Positions 25,723-36,589 of a DNA stretch of 64,000 nt are shown piece by piece. The stretch is from NCBI RefSeq assembly GCF_005048155.1, contig NZ_SUMB01000014.1:1-64000 (forward strand), in the 5' to 3' direction. Position 1 is the stretch's first letter; each line of letters opens with the position of its first letter. The notes beneath the pieces were generated by a model that was not told the DNA's origin, searched no databases, and saw only the letters and a program-made list of their open reading frames with translations. The position numbers and the translations under genes were made by a program. This stretch comes from Streptomyces piniterrae (GTDB taxonomy: Bacteria; Actinomycetota; Actinomycetes; Streptomycetales; Streptomycetaceae).

Positions 25723-27360
25723 TCAAGGGCGCTCCGTATGGCGGCGTGCGCGCAGGGCCAGCCGCAGGCCCAGGACCGTCTGCGGGTCGTCCAGGTCCGT
25801 GGCCAGCAGCTGGGCGATGCGCGCCAGGCGGTCGTAGAGCGTCTGCCGGTTCACGTTCAGATCGCGGGCCGTCTCGGCCTTGCGGCCGGCGCTCGCCAGA
25901 TACGCCTCCAGCGTCGGCAGCAGCGGCTGGCGGGCGGCGCGGTCGTGCGCGAGCAGCGGACCGATGGCGCGCTCCACGAAGTCGGTGAGGACGTCCTGCT
26001 CGCCGTGTTCGCGCATCCGCCAGAGCAGCAGCTCGATGTCCAGGCGGCGCGCGTCGTACCAGGGCTGTTCGGGCAGCCCCTGCGCAGCGGCCGCCGCCTC
26101 CGCGGCATGCCGCAGCCCGGGGCCCGCCGCGGCCCAGTCGCCCGCCGTACCGACGACGACCACCGGGCGGTGCGCGGACGGCCGGTCGAGGCCCGCCCGG
26201 ACGACTCCGGCGCGCAGCGCCTCGGCGATCCGGTCGGCGAGGGCGTCGCGGCTCTGGCCCGCGCGCGGTGCCACGAGCATCGGAACCCGGCCCTCCACGG
26301 GCCGTACGCCCAGCAGCACGGGTGCCCCGAGGCCGGCGAGTTCCTCGCGCAGGGTCTGGGCGAGGAGGGCCCAGCTGCCGGGGGAGGGGAGGCCGGCGGG
26401 CAGCCGCATGACCACCGGAAGGACGGGGTCGGTCCCGGGGCGGAAGCCCAGCAGGCGGGCCTGGGCGGGCGCTTCGGCCGCCGAGATCCGGCCCTCGGCC
26501 AGGTCGGCGAGGAAGTCGCCGCGGCCTCGTGCGGCCAGCGCCTCCTCCTGGCGGGACTGGAGCATGACCACGGCCAGGAGGTCGGCGGCGCGTTCGGCGG
26601 CGATCCGGTGGAGCGGCGCGACGGGGGCGTTGACGGGGAGCAGGACCAGGCGGGCGCGTACGGCGTCGGGACCGGGGCCGCCCCCGGGGACGTCGACGCG
26701 CACGCCGGAGTCGCGCAGCCCCTCCCAGGCCAGCAGGGGGTCCGCGTCCGCGGGGCCGCCGGCCGACTCGTCGCCCTCCGGGCCGGCGGCGTAGAGCGGG
26801 CTGCCGTCGGGCGCCTCCAGGCAGAGCGGGTTGCCGGTGAAGACGGCCAGCAGCCGGAGCACCTCGGGGGCGCCGCCGCCGCGCAGCAGCACGTCCGTAC
26901 AGCGCCGCAGGATCTCGTCGGCCCGGCGCAGCAGCGTGTAGTGGCTGTTGATGATCTCGGTGTGGATCGCCTCGGTGACGGTGACGTACGGGACCTCGCG
27001 GTGCAGCTGGATCAGCGGCAGCGCGAACTCCCGCGCCGCGTCGACCATCGCCGCGGGCACCGATTCGAAACGAGAGCCCAGCTCCACGACGAGAGCAGCG
27101 ATCTCGCGGTCCGCGAGCTTGCGGATGAACGCACGCTGCTCGGACGGCCGGGCGCCCAGCCCCAGACCGGTGGTCAGCAGCAGCTCGCCACCCTTGAGCA
27201 GCGAGGCGATATGCGGGACCTCGCCGGCGTGCACCCAGCGCACCGGACGGTCCAACCGGTCCTCACCGGCCAGCACCTCCGGCAGGCCGCGCCGCAGCGC
27301 GGGCAGCTCCAGCGCCCTGCGTACCGTGATCTCGGCTTCGATCTTCGCTTCCGGCCCCAT
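25723..27360 (-). CDS. PucR-family transcriptional regulator
   Basis: The 545-residue regulator has the usual PucR plan. The N-terminal ligand-sensing domain has RRALELPALRRGLPEVLAG, DRPVRWVHAGEVPHIASLLK (~39-58) and GGELLLTTGLG. A middle GGDEF-like region follows. The C-terminal HTH_30 domain reads ETARDLNVNRQTLYDRLARI near the end. Such proteins often activate purine or amino-acid catabolism; no target is evident here. ATG 27360 is followed at once by the conserved N-terminus. It is single-gene, convergent with the GT4 gene. Confidence 0.92.
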   Translation of the reverse strand: MGPEAKIEAEITVRRALELPALRRGLPEVLAGEDRLDRPVRWVHAGEVPHIASLLKGGELLLTTGLGLGARPSEQRAFIRKLADREIAALVVELGSRFESVPAAMVDAAREFALPLIQLHREVPYVTVTEAIHTEIINSHYTLLRRADEILRRCTDVLLRGGGAPEVLRLLAVFTGNPLCLEAPDGSPLYAAGPEGDESAGGPADADPLLAWEGLRDSGVRVDVPGGGPGPDAVRARLVLLPVNAPVAPLHRIAAERAADLLAVVMLQSRQEEALAARGRGDFLADLAEGRISAAEAPAQARLLGFRPGTDPVLPVVMRLPAGLPSPGSWALLAQTLREELAGLGAPVLLGVRPVEGRVPMLVAPRAGQSRDALADRIAEALRAGVVRAGLDRPSAHRPVVVVGTAGDWAAAGPGLRHAAEAAAAAQGLPEQPWYDARRLDIELLLWRMREHGEQDVLTDFVERAIGPLLAHDRAARQPLLPTLEAYLASAGRKAETARDLNVNRQTLYDRLARIAQLLATDLDDPQTVLGLRLALRARRHTERP

Positions 27361-27469
27361 GGCGTGGAACGGTACCCGGAGTCCGGTATGCGGAGGGCGC
27401 CGGCGGTCCGGCGGCCGGACTCGCGGGGGCGGCCGGCGGAGCCGGCGGCCCGCCGGCCGCCCCGCACCC

Positions 27470-28522
27470 TCACCCCGACTCCCGCACCACCAACCGCGCC
27501 TCCGTCACCACCGGCGCAAGCCCGGCCGCGTCCGTGCCCCCGTGCCCCAGCCGCCTCAGCAGCAACCGGGCCATCAGCCGCCCCATCTCCTCCACGTCCT
27601 GCCGCACCGTCGTCAGCGGCGGATCCGCCCAGGCCGCGGGCTCCAGATCGTCGTAGCCGACCACCGCCACATCGTCCGGCACCCGCCGCCCGCGGGCCCG
27701 CAGCGTCCGCAGGGCGCCGTTCGCCATCAGGTCGGAGCAGGCGAAGACGGCGTCCAGATCCGGCGCGGCGTCCAGCAGCCGGGCCATCGCCCGCTCCCCG
27801 CCGCCCGCCGTGAACGCGCCGTCCGCGATCAGCCGCGGGTCCGGATCGGCCGTGCCCAGCGCGTCGCGATAGCCGTCGAGACGGTCCAGCGCGGAGGTCT
27901 GGTCGAGCGGTCCTGTGATGATCGCGATCCGGCGGCGGCCACGGCCGAGCAGATGGCGTACGGCCTGGCGGGCGCCGTCGCGGTTGTCGGTGTCGACGTA
28001 CAACAACGGCGCTGCCCCCGGCGCGCACTCGGCGCCCGCCCAGCCGGGCCGGCCGCCGTAGACGGTGGGCAGCCCGGCGCTCTCGGCCATACCGGGCAGC
28101 GGGTCGTCGCGGTGCAGCGAGAACATCAGCGCACCGTCGACATGGCCGCCCGCCAGATAGCGGCCGATGCGCGGGTAGTCGTCGCGGTGCTCCACGAAGA
28201 GCAGCAGCAACTGGGTGTCGGCGGTGGACAGTTCGCGGCTGATCCCGCGCAGCTGGCGGCCGAAGAACGGATCGGAGAAGACCCGGGTCTCCGGTTCGGC
28301 GATGATCACGGCGACCGCCCCGGTGCGGCGGGTCACCAGTGAACGGGCCGCGCTGTTGGGTACGTAACCCAGCTCGGTCACCGCTTGGCGGACCTTCTCC
28401 TGGACCGCGGCCCGTACCCCCGCACCGCCGTTGACCACACGGGACACCGTCGCGCGGGAGACTCCGGCGCGCGCCGCGACGGCCTCCAGCGTCGGCCGCG
28501 GACCGTTCGGTTCAGACACCAT
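27470..28522 (-). CDS. LacI-family repressor, probable regulator of beta-glucan hydrolysis
   Basis: The 350-residue protein has a LacI helix-turn-helix at ~11-32 (TLEAVAARAGVSRATVSRVV), the hinge-helix area NSAARSLVTRRTGAVAV, and a periplasmic-binding-like effector domain with GHVDGALMFSLHRDDPLP and the C-terminal LTTVRQDVEEMG (~305-316). ATG 28522 gives the standard N-terminus. It is divergent from the GH16 glucanase gene. A perfect 16-bp palindrome in the 152-bp spacer is the probable binding site, so it likely represses the glucanases and possibly itself until an oligosaccharide binds. Confidence 0.93.
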   Translation of the reverse strand: MVSEPNGPRPTLEAVAARAGVSRATVSRVVNGGAGVRAAVQEKVRQAVTELGYVPNSAARSLVTRRTGAVAVIIAEPETRVFSDPFFGRQLRGISRELSTADTQLLLLFVEHRDDYPRIGRYLAGGHVDGALMFSLHRDDPLPGMAESAGLPTVYGGRPGWAGAECAPGAAPLLYVDTDNRDGARQAVRHLLGRGRRRIAIITGPLDQTSALDRLDGYRDALGTADPDPRLIADGAFTAGGGERAMARLLDAAPDLDAVFACSDLMANGALRTLRARGRRVPDDVAVVGYDDLEPAAWADPPLTTVRQDVEEMGRLMARLLLRRLGHGGTDAAGLAPVVTEARLVVRESG

Positions 28523-28600
28523 GCAGCACCATCCAACTCCTTTTTTCACGCGGCGACTTGACGGTGTCCCGTCGAGTCGGCAGGGTGCACTGCACACGCC

Positions 28601-28616
28601 ATGAGAGCGCTCTCAT
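28601..28616. promoter_or_regulatory. LacI-type operator
   Basis: ATGAGAGCGCTCTCAT is a perfect 16-bp palindrome with the central CG step typical of LacI-family operators (compare the streptomycete CebR box TGGGAGCGCTCCCA). It lies 78 bases upstream of the repressor ATG and 58 bases upstream of the GH16 ATG. Confidence 0.88.
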
Positions 28617-28674
28617 AGCGGGTACCCCCCAAGGAACTCCTCACTGCCCCCCACTGTGCCGAGGAGAGAATGTC

Positions 28675-29784
28675 ATGAGCATGAGAAAGAACGCCGCGAG
28701 TAGGGCCGGAAACAGGGGAATACGAGCCGAAAGGCGCATAATCCAGGCCGCAAGCCGGACGAGAGCAGTGCTCAGCGTCGCGAGCGCCGCACTCGCCACC
28801 ACCTGCGCCCTCACCCTCCCGACTGCATCGGCCGCCCAGCAAGCCACCCCACCGCGAGGGCCGCAGCCACCATCGAGCTCCGCCCCGGCAGCCCCGCTGC
28901 GCCCCCTGCAGCCACCACCGCACACCAGCCCAGGCGCCCCCTCCGGCTTCGAGGAAATCTGGCGCACCGACTTCGACGGCACCGCCGGATCGCGCCCCTC
29001 CGCCGACGACTGGATCATCGACACCGGCACCGGCTACCCGGGAGGCCCGGCCAACTGGGGCACCGGCGAGCGCCAGACCTACACCGACCGCCCCGAGAAC
29101 CTCCAGCTCGACGGCTCGGGCCACCTCAGGATCACCGCACGGAAGGACGGCGCCACCTGGACCTCGGGCCGGATCGAGACCCAGCGCACCGACTTCGCGG
29201 CCCCCGCCGGCGGCAAGCTCCGCATCGAGGCGAGCATCCGGATGCCGGATGTCTCCGGTGACGCGGCCCTCGGCTACTGGCCCGCGTTCTGGACACTCGG
29301 CGCCGACTACCGCGGCACGTACTGGAACTGGCCGGGCATCGGCGAGTTCGACATCATGGAGAACGTCAACGGCATCAACAAGGTCTGGGGCGTACTGCAC
29401 TGCGGCGTCAACCCCGGCGGGCCGTGCAACGAGACCCAGGGCAGGGGCAGTTCACGCGAGTGCCCGGACACCGCCTGCCAGGCCGGGTTCCACACGTACG
29501 CGCTGGAACTGGACCGCACCGACGGCGCCTCGGAATCACTGAACTGGTACGTCGACGGTCAGAGGTTCCACACCGTCAACGCCTCCGAGATGGACGCCGA
29601 CACCTGGGCGAAGGCCACCCATCACGGCCACTTCCTGCTGCTCAACCTCGCGATGGGCGGTGCCTTCCCGGACGGGGCGGCCGGCCGCGCGACACCCACG
29701 GACGCGACCCGGCCGGGCGGCTCCCTGCTCGTCGACAACGTTGCCGTCTCCGTACAGCAGCCCGCCCGGCGGACCTCCCGATAA
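28675..29784 (+). CDS. Secreted GH16 beta-glucanase (laminarinase-type)
   Basis: The 369-residue protein carries a long basic signal region (RRIIQAASRTRAVLSVASAA, cleavage likely after TASAA near residue 58) and a Pro-rich linker. The GH16 catalytic domain then runs ~97-365. The catalytic signature is GEFDIMENVNG at 223-233 (E224, D226, E229). WPAFWTLG and WTSGRIETQ are also typical. It should cut beta-1,3- or mixed 1,3/1,4-glucans outside the cell. ATG 28675 follows GAGGAG. It is followed after 41 bp by a GH64 gene and preceded by the LacI operator. Confidence 0.92.
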   Translation: MSMRKNAASRAGNRGIRAERRIIQAASRTRAVLSVASAALATTCALTLPTASAAQQATPPRGPQPPSSSAPAAPLRPLQPPPHTSPGAPSGFEEIWRTDFDGTAGSRPSADDWIIDTGTGYPGGPANWGTGERQTYTDRPENLQLDGSGHLRITARKDGATWTSGRIETQRTDFAAPAGGKLRIEASIRMPDVSGDAALGYWPAFWTLGADYRGTYWNWPGIGEFDIMENVNGINKVWGVLHCGVNPGGPCNETQGRGSSRECPDTACQAGFHTYALELDRTDGASESLNWYVDGQRFHTVNASEMDADTWAKATHHGHFLLLNLAMGGAFPDGAAGRATPTDATRPGGSLLVDNVAVSVQQPARRTSR

Positions 29785-29825
29785 CCGGACCTCCCGCCAA
29801 CCCCCCACCCAGCAAGGAGCCACCC

Positions 29826-31013
29826 ATGATCACTCGCCGCAGCCTGCTCGGCGGCCTCGCCGCCGGCGCCGCCACCGCCTCGGGATTCGTCCTGGCCGGC
29901 CGCGCCACCGGCGCACCCACCCGGGCCCACCGGCCCGCCCCCGACGGCCGTGCCGCGGCCGGCATGTCCCTGCACATCGTCAACAACTCCGGTGAGTACG
30001 CCAATTCCTCGGTCTGGATCTACATCGTCGGCAACGACGGCACCCAACAGGTCCATGTCACCCCGGAGGGCGAGCTCAAGCCCGTGGCCCTGGCCGACAA
30101 CGGCTCGGACGGCTTCACCGACTACGCCATACCGCTCGCCGCCGGCGGCACCACCACCCTCCAACTGCCCCGGATGTCCGGCCGGATCTACACCGCGCTC
30201 GGCGGCAAGCTCAAGTTCAAGGCCGTCGAGGACGGCAACGGCAAGGCGGCGCTGGCCTACCCGGCCGGCTGGGTCGCGTCCGACCCCAACTACGACGTGC
30301 TCCACGACTGCGCCGAGTTCACGTACAACTCCGGCGGTATGTACTGCAACACCACCATGGTCGACATGTTCAGCGTGCCCCTCGCGATCAAGCTCACCGG
30401 CGCCAAGGACCAGACCACCGGCACGCTCAAGGACGGCGCCCGCGCCAAGATCTTCGCCGACGTCAAGGCCGCCGAGGGCTTCGACGCCCTGGTCATCGAC
30501 GACAAGCGGGTCATCGCCCCCGGCCACGGCCTGGACAGCGGCCTCTTCGGCAAGGACTATCTCGCCCCGGCCATCGACGAGGCATGGTCCGCCTACGAGG
30601 CCAAGGACCTGACGGTCACCACCAACGCGGGCGCCTTCACCGGCCGGGTCGGCGGCGGCAAGCTGTCCTTCACCGGGCCGGGCACGGTCTCCTTCGACAA
30701 GCCGTCCACCCGCGACGTCCTGTTCTGCGACGGCACCCTCGCCGCCCCCAACGACGGCACCCTCGGCCCCGTCGCCGCCATCCTGGGCGCCGCCCTCAAC
30801 CGCTCCACGCTCCGCTCGCACGCCGACCAGCCCACCACCGACCCGGCCGCCTTCTACCAGGAGCGCCTCACCAACCACTACGCCAAGGCCATGCACGCGG
30901 CGACAAAGGACGGCAAGGCATACGGCTTCGCCTTCGACGATGTCGCCGGCTTCGCCTCGTACATCGAGGACGGCGCCCCGAAGGAGATCACCCTGACCCT
31001 GACCCCGTTCTGA
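29826..31013 (+). CDS. Secreted GH64 beta-1,3-glucanase
   Basis: The 395-residue protein has a Tat signal (ITRRSLLGGLAAGAATAS) and the full GH64 pattern: SLHIVNNSGEYANSSVWIYI (~50-69), RMSGRIYTALGGKLKF, DVLHDCAEFTYNSGGMYCN, TMVDMFSVPLAIKL (~180-193) and a C-terminal YGFAFDDVAGFASYI (~367-381). GH64 enzymes cut beta-1,3-glucan and typically release laminaripentaose. AAGGAG precedes ATG 29826. It lies 41 bp after the GH16 gene, so both are probably one operon under the LacI-type repressor. Confidence 0.92.
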   Translation: MITRRSLLGGLAAGAATASGFVLAGRATGAPTRAHRPAPDGRAAAGMSLHIVNNSGEYANSSVWIYIVGNDGTQQVHVTPEGELKPVALADNGSDGFTDYAIPLAAGGTTTLQLPRMSGRIYTALGGKLKFKAVEDGNGKAALAYPAGWVASDPNYDVLHDCAEFTYNSGGMYCNTTMVDMFSVPLAIKLTGAKDQTTGTLKDGARAKIFADVKAAEGFDALVIDDKRVIAPGHGLDSGLFGKDYLAPAIDEAWSAYEAKDLTVTTNAGAFTGRVGGGKLSFTGPGTVSFDKPSTRDVLFCDGTLAAPNDGTLGPVAAILGAALNRSTLRSHADQPTTDPAAFYQERLTNHYAKAMHAATKDGKAYGFAFDDVAGFASYIEDGAPKEITLTLTPF

Positions 31014-31144
31014 CCGGCAGGCACCGGACCCGCGCACGGAATCCCCGGTAAGGCCCTCCGGACCCCCAGTAAGGCCCTCCGGCGCGAAATGTCCCGTACA
31101 TATTCCCGTGACGCGCGCCGGGGCCCGCTCATACGCTGTGTCGC

Positions 31145-32512
31145 ATGTCAGGAACAGAACAGGCAGGCGCGAGCACCGGCACCGGCCCCGCCGACGTCCG
31201 AAGGGACGAGGCGGCGGCCGGTATAGCCGAGGGCCCGGACCGCGCCGCCGCCGTGCAGCGGCGCACGGTCCGGGTCCTGATGTCCACCCAGGTCATCGCC
31301 GGTATCGGCATGGGCTCGATGCTCTCCTCCGGCTCGCTGCTGGCCGGCCGGCTCACCGGATCCGAAGCCGCGGCAGGGCTCGCCACCGCCCTCATCACCC
31401 TGGGCGCGGCCCTGCTCGGCATCCCGCTCGCCGCGCTCTCCCGGTCCCGGGGCCGCCGCATCGGCCTCGGCGCCGGCTGGCTGATCGCCGCCGTCGGCTC
31501 CCTGACCGTGCTCGCCGCGGCCCGGCTCGGCTGGATCCTCCTGGTCTTCGCCGGCACGCTCCTCATCGGATCCGGCACCGCCGCCAACCTCCAGTCCCGC
31601 TTCGCCGCCACCGACCTGGCCGAGTACGCGCACCGGGCGCGCGCCCTGTCCCTGGTCGTCTGGTCCACCACGGCCGGCAGCGTCCTCGGCCCCAACCTCA
31701 GCGGCCCAGGCGAGCCGGTCGCCCGCGCCCTGGGCCTGCCCGAAGAGGCGGGCACCTTCGTCTTCTCCGTCGGCGCGTTCCTGATCGGCTGGGCGCTGAC
31801 CTGGTTCCTGCTCCGTCCGGACCCGCTGCATGTCGCGGCCGCGACGGCACGTACGGAAGCCGCCCCGCACCGTCAGGGCGCCCCCGCCGCTCCCTCCGCC
31901 CGCTTCACCACCCGTATCGCCGCCGCCCTGCGCCAGGTCCGTGCCTCGCCCGGGGCGTTGCTCGGCCTGACCGCCGTCGTCCTCGGCCACGCCCTCATGG
32001 TGTCCGTCATGACCATGACGCCGCTGCATCTCGCGCACCACGGCGCCGCGCTGACCGTCGTCGGCTTCACCATCAGCCTGCACCTCGCCGGGATGTACGC
32101 GTTCTCGCCGGTCGTCGGCTGGTTCACCGACCGGATCGGCCGGGTGCGCATGATCCTCGCCGGGCAGCTGATCTACGTCTGCGCCGCCACCGTCGCCGGC
32201 ACCGCCGGCGGCGTCCAGTGGGCCACCGCCACCGGCCTCTTCCTGCTCGGTCTCGGCTGGTCCTGCGCCACCGTCGCCGGCTCGACGCTGCTCACCGAAT
32301 CCCTCGCGCCCGAGCACCGCTCCGAGGTCCAGGGCCTGGCCGACACCCTGATGGGCCTGGCCGGAGCGGCCGGCGGCACCCTCGCCGGCGGCATCGTCGC
32401 GCTGATCGGCTACGGCGGCCTGAACGCCTCCGTAGCCCTGCTGATCCTCCCGGTCATCGCCCTCGCACTGGCCCCGAGGACAGCCCCGAAACCGGGCCGC
32501 GCAGGAGCGTGA
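31145..32512 (+). CDS. MFS transporter
   Basis: The 455-residue major facilitator has about twelve hydrophobic segments. An N-terminal half (LSRSRGRRIGLGAGWLIAAV, the loop 2-3 motif) is separated from a C-terminal half by a charged loop near residues 220-255. The second copy of the motif is GWFTDRIGRVRMILAG (~325-340). The substrate is unknown. No ribosome-binding site precedes ATG 31145, and TACGCT seven bases upstream could be a -10 box, so translation may be leaderless. It could take up glucan products, but only proximity to the glucanases suggests this. Confidence 0.88.
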   Translation: MSGTEQAGASTGTGPADVRRDEAAAGIAEGPDRAAAVQRRTVRVLMSTQVIAGIGMGSMLSSGSLLAGRLTGSEAAAGLATALITLGAALLGIPLAALSRSRGRRIGLGAGWLIAAVGSLTVLAAARLGWILLVFAGTLLIGSGTAANLQSRFAATDLAEYAHRARALSLVVWSTTAGSVLGPNLSGPGEPVARALGLPEEAGTFVFSVGAFLIGWALTWFLLRPDPLHVAAATARTEAAPHRQGAPAAPSARFTTRIAAALRQVRASPGALLGLTAVVLGHALMVSVMTMTPLHLAHHGAALTVVGFTISLHLAGMYAFSPVVGWFTDRIGRVRMILAGQLIYVCAATVAGTAGGVQWATATGLFLLGLGWSCATVAGSTLLTESLAPEHRSEVQGLADTLMGLAGAAGGTLAGGIVALIGYGGLNASVALLILPVIALALAPRTAPKPGRAGA

Positions 32513-32519
32513 GAACAAG

Positions 32520-32540
32520 GTGCCCGGCCACCCCGGGCAC
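32520..32540. terminator. Hairpin between convergent MFS and GH15 genes
   Basis: GTGCCCGG (32520-32527) pairs with CCGGGCAC (32533-32540) around a 5-base loop, immediately after the MFS stop codon. It is short and lacks a U tract. Confidence 0.6.
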
Positions 32541-32565
32541 CCGTCACCCGCCCCCGGACCCCTCT

Positions 32566-34371
32566 CTACCCGCCGCCGTAGGCCCCGCTGGCCGTCAGCC
32601 GCAGCGCCGTGTCGATCAGCGGGACGTGGCTGAACGCCTGCGGGAAGTTGCCCACCTGGCGCTTGAGCCGCGGGTCCCACTCCTCCGCCAGCAGTCCGAG
32701 GTCGTTGCGGAGCGAGAGCAGCTTCTCGAAGAGTTTGCGCGCCTCCTCGACCCGGCCGATCATCGCCAGATCGTCGGCGAGCCAGAACGAGCAGGCCAGG
32801 AAGGCCCCTTCGTCGCCTTCGAGGCCGTCCACGCCGAGGCCCTCGCCGGACGTCGGGTAGCGCAGCACAAAGCCGTCCTCGGTGCCGAGCTCCCGCTGGA
32901 TCGCCTCGATGGTGCCGATGACGCGCTTGTCGTCCGGCGGCAGAAAGCCCATCTGCGGGATCAGCAGCAGCGAGGCGTCCAGCTCCTGCGAGCCGTAGGA
33001 CTGGGTGAAGGTGTTGCGCTCCTTGTCGTAGCCCTTCTCGCAGACGTCCCGGTGGATGGTCTCGCGCAGGTCCTTCCAGCGCTCCAGCGGACCGTCGACG
33101 TCCCCGGACTCGATCAGCTTGACGGTGCGGTCGACCGCGACCCAGGTCATGACCTTGGAGTGGACGAAGTGCCGGCGCGGCCCGCGGACCTCCCAGATCC
33201 CCTCGTCCGGCTCGTCCCAGTGCTTCTCCACCCACTGGATCAGCTTGATCTGGAGGAGGGAGGCGTAGTCGTTACGGGCCAGCCCGGTCATGTGCGCCAG
33301 GTGCAGGGCCTCGGTGACCTCGCCGTAGACATCCAGCTGGAGTTGTCCCGCGGCCCCGTTGCCGACCCGTACGGGCTGCGAATTCTCGTACCCGGGAAGC
33401 CAGTTGAGCTCGTTCTCGCCCAGCTCCCGCTCACCCGCGATGCCGTACATGATCTGCAGGTTCTCCGGATCGCCTGCCACCGCCCGCAGCAGCCACTCGC
33501 GCCAGGCCCGCGCCTCTTCCCGGTAGCCGGTACGCAGCAGGGAGGACAGGGTGATCGCGGCGTCCCGGAGCCAGGTGAAGCGGTAGTCCCAGTTGCGGAT
33601 GCCGCCGATGCACTCGGGCAGCGAGGTGGTCGGCGCCGCCACGATCCCGCCGGTCGGCGCGTACGTCAGCGCCTTGAGCGTGATCAGCGAGCGCACCACC
33701 GCGTCGCGGTAGGGACCGTGGTACGTGCAGTGCTCGACCCACTCGCGCCAGAAGTCCTCGGTGGCCTCCAGCGACGCCTCCGGCTCCGGCAGCGCCGGCG
33801 GCTGGTGATGCGAGGGCTGCCAGCTGATCGTGAACGCGATCCGCTCGCCCGGCGACACCGTGAAGTCGGAGAACGTGGTCAGGTCCTTGCCGTAGGTGTC
33901 CACGGAGGTGTCCAGCCACACCGAGTCCGGGCCCGCCACGGCGACCGTGCGGTGATCCACCTTGTGCACCCACGGCACGACCCACCCGTAGGCGAACCGC
34001 ATCCGCAGCTCCGAACGCATCGGGACGCGGCCGCTGACCCCTTCCACGATGCGGATGACCTGGGGCGCGCCGTCACGCGGCGGCATGAAGTCGATGACCC
34101 GAACCGTGCCGCGCGGGGTGTCCCACTCGGATTCGAGGACGAGCGAGTCCCCCCGGTAGCGGCGGCGGTCGGCAGGCTGCGGCTTGCTCCCGGCGGCGCG
34201 CGCGGGCCCCATCCGCCAGAACCCGTGCTCCTCGGTGCCCAGCAGTCCCGCGAAGACCGCGGGGGAGTCGAAGCGCGGCAGGCACAGCCAGTCGACCGTG
34301 CCGTCCCGGCACACTAGAGCGGCGGTCTGCATATCGCCGATGAGTGCGTAGTCCTCGATGCGCCCGGCCAC
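32566..34371 (-). CDS. GH15-family glucoamylase/trehalase-like hydrolase
   Basis: The 601-residue cytoplasmic GH15 protein has an N-terminal beta domain (GRIEDYALIGDMQTAALVCR at ~3-22, VDWLCLPRFDS) and an (alpha/alpha)6 barrel with NWDYRFTWLRDAA (~262-274), QLDVYGEVTEALHLA (~337-351) and GIWEVRGPRRHFVHSKVMTW (~391-410). Actinobacterial relatives act on alpha-glucans or trehalose, which cannot be separated by eye. An ATG at 34377 directly abuts the GGGAG ribosome-binding site, so GTG 34371, six bases after GGGAG, is the likelier start. It is divergent from pyrG. Confidence 0.9.
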   Translation of the reverse strand: MAGRIEDYALIGDMQTAALVCRDGTVDWLCLPRFDSPAVFAGLLGTEEHGFWRMGPARAAGSKPQPADRRRYRGDSLVLESEWDTPRGTVRVIDFMPPRDGAPQVIRIVEGVSGRVPMRSELRMRFAYGWVVPWVHKVDHRTVAVAGPDSVWLDTSVDTYGKDLTTFSDFTVSPGERIAFTISWQPSHHQPPALPEPEASLEATEDFWREWVEHCTYHGPYRDAVVRSLITLKALTYAPTGGIVAAPTTSLPECIGGIRNWDYRFTWLRDAAITLSSLLRTGYREEARAWREWLLRAVAGDPENLQIMYGIAGERELGENELNWLPGYENSQPVRVGNGAAGQLQLDVYGEVTEALHLAHMTGLARNDYASLLQIKLIQWVEKHWDEPDEGIWEVRGPRRHFVHSKVMTWVAVDRTVKLIESGDVDGPLERWKDLRETIHRDVCEKGYDKERNTFTQSYGSQELDASLLLIPQMGFLPPDDKRVIGTIEAIQRELGTEDGFVLRYPTSGEGLGVDGLEGDEGAFLACSFWLADDLAMIGRVEEARKLFEKLLSLRNDLGLLAEEWDPRLKRQVGNFPQAFSHVPLIDTALRLTASGAYGGG

Positions 34372-34789
34372 GTGCATCTCCCGTCGAACTGGAGTGACGC
34401 CCCCCATGGGACGTGTTAGCTGTCCGTCCTGCCCATGAAACGTCGCCGAGCAGCGGGACCGGAAATCGGGCGGGGGTGGTGCCTTCCCGGACGGCTCGTA
34501 GCGAGTGTCCGAGCAGGATACGACGCACACGGGTGGTCTGCGCGCCGCTCGCGGGGAGTGGGGTCGTCCGATCGGGTGGGTCGGTCACGGAAAGGTCACG
34601 CGCGGAGGTACGTGCGTGGCCGGGAGCGACCATGCCCGGTCGCTGATAGCCTGGTACCCCGTGGACCGGTGGGACCCACAGATGTCACGGCAGACGTCCG
34701 GCACCCCCGAACCGCAGCGAACGCACCCCTGAATCTCCAGGCCGGCGCAGCTTCGCACCTCTCCACCTCGCGACCACGGGAGCTCCCTC
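34372..34789. other. 418-bp divergent spacer upstream of GH15 and pyrG genes
   Basis: No gene with proper codon use was found. The spacer holds a 7-bp inverted repeat AGCGACC-N6-GGTCGCT (34625-34644) next to TAGCCT (34647-34652), which could be a -10 box for pyrG. Two GGTCACG direct repeats lie about 50 bases upstream of that. The pyrG leader would then be ~130 nt. Confidence 0.5.
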
Positions 34790-36451
<1,662 letters not shown>

Positions 36452-36589
36452 GAAATCCGCGACGGATACGGTTGCCGGGGTACGGCCTCATCGAGGTCGT
36501 GCCCCGGTTTCCGCGTTTCAGCGCTTCTGAGTTTTCAGCGTTTTCTGCGATTTCTGCGTCGGCACAGGCAACACACAGGAGGACCCGCC

